Notes under the pieces: generated by a model
What the model was told of the DNA's origin: nothing
Databases searched by the model: none
What the model saw: only the letters and a program-made list of their open reading frames with translations
Position numbers and translations under genes: made by a program
NCBI RefSeq assembly: GCF_030230605.1
Contig: NZ_JASPDO010000038.1
Coordinates: forward strand, 1-13,810
Direction: 5' to 3'
Length of the DNA: 13,810 bases
DNA from: Brevibacterium sp. UMB1308A
GTDB taxonomy: Bacteria > Actinomycetota > Actinomycetes > Actinomycetales > Brevibacteriaceae
In this document: positions 13,681 through 13,810 of the stretch, piece after piece
Position numbering within the stretch: the first letter of the stretch is position 1
Layout of the letters: each line of letters begins with the position of its first letter

Positions 13681-13757
13681 TACACACATTTTGAGCATTA
13701 ACCCCATTATGATGCGTAGTTTCGCTCGCTTTGGGGTTATAGGCCAAAAAGTGTGTA
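13681..13757. repeat. Long imperfect hairpin
   Basis: TACACAC (13681-13687) pairs with GTGTGTA (13751-13757), TTTTG (13689-13693) with CAAAA (13745-13749), and TAACCCCA (13699-13706) with TGGGGTTA (13732-13739). That makes 20 base pairs with a single mismatch and a 5x5 internal loop, enclosing a 25-base apical loop. It could be a small non-autonomous element or an RNA structure. No family is recognised. Confidence 0.6.
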
Positions 13758-13794
13758 CGGTAGGGGCTTCTTGCCCAGTGTTCCGTAGGGCTTC
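13758..13794 (+). repeat. Short direct repeat at the right end
   Basis: CGGTAGGGGCTTC (13758-13770) recurs as CCGTAGGGCTTC (13783-13794) just after the long hairpin. A related string, TTCCGTATGGCCTTTAG, occurs at 12944-12960. The last 16 bases of the window show nothing further. Confidence 0.35.
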
Positions 13795-13810
13795 AGGCGG
13801 TTATACATGC

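Noticed and set aside
13303..13707. A 134-codon minus-strand frame across module copy 2
   Set aside because: Most of it is translated repeat DNA and degenerate motifs; there is no ribosome site or known domain. Only the short membrane-like stretch was kept, at low confidence.

Overview
The window looks like chromosomal DNA of a moderately GC-rich actinomycete. The evidence is GTG and TTG starts with good Shine-Dalgarno sites, a leaderless-type start (TAnnnT six bases before an ATG), a LytR-CpsA-Psr (LCP) cell-wall protein, an MMPL exporter, a YhgE/Pip protein, and motifs that resemble IS481-family ends of actinobacteria. I would guess Micrococcales, but the sequence alone does not fix the genus.

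Layout. (1) 1-113: a 25-base motif of insertion-sequence type abuts the 3' end of a tRNA-Ser(GCT) gene on the minus strand. (2) 385-4346, plus strand: an LCP wall-polymer transferase and a FAD/NAD(P)-binding protein, overlapping by one base (TGATG), followed by a perfect 12-bp hairpin. (3) 9927-4430, minus strand: an MMPL transporter carrying a degenerate ABC-ATPase-like C-terminal domain, then a YhgE/Pip membrane protein with many LSDG-type repeats, overlapping by one base (TAATG). A TetR regulator (10027-10800) diverges from them, and a perfect 8-bp inverted repeat (9966-9985) lies in the shared promoter region. (4) 10828-11796, plus: an unrecognised protein made of two related halves, probably translated from a leaderless mRNA. 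(5) 12889-11807, minus: a peptidase C45 / acyl-CoA:6-aminopenicillanic acid acyltransferase-like Ntn hydrolase, convergent with the previous gene.

(6) 12890-13810 holds no gene I can support but is dense in structure. Two copies of a roughly 150-bp module (13022-13173 and 13515-13660) share a 48-bp core (45 of 48 identical) flanked by hairpins. The hairpin arms differ between copies, but the difference is propagated to all four arms within a copy, so pairing is kept. Between the copies lie about six alternating, degenerate IS481-like motifs, one matching the motif at the window start in 23 of 25 bases. A long imperfect hairpin (13681-13757) follows.

How the parts may work together: the TetR repressor probably controls an envelope export operon (MMPL plus YhgE) from the shared operator. 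The pseudo-ATPase tail on the MMPL protein is the most unusual protein feature. The LCP gene with its flavoprotein partner is a separate wall-related operon. The most puzzling DNA is the pair of covarying hairpin modules.
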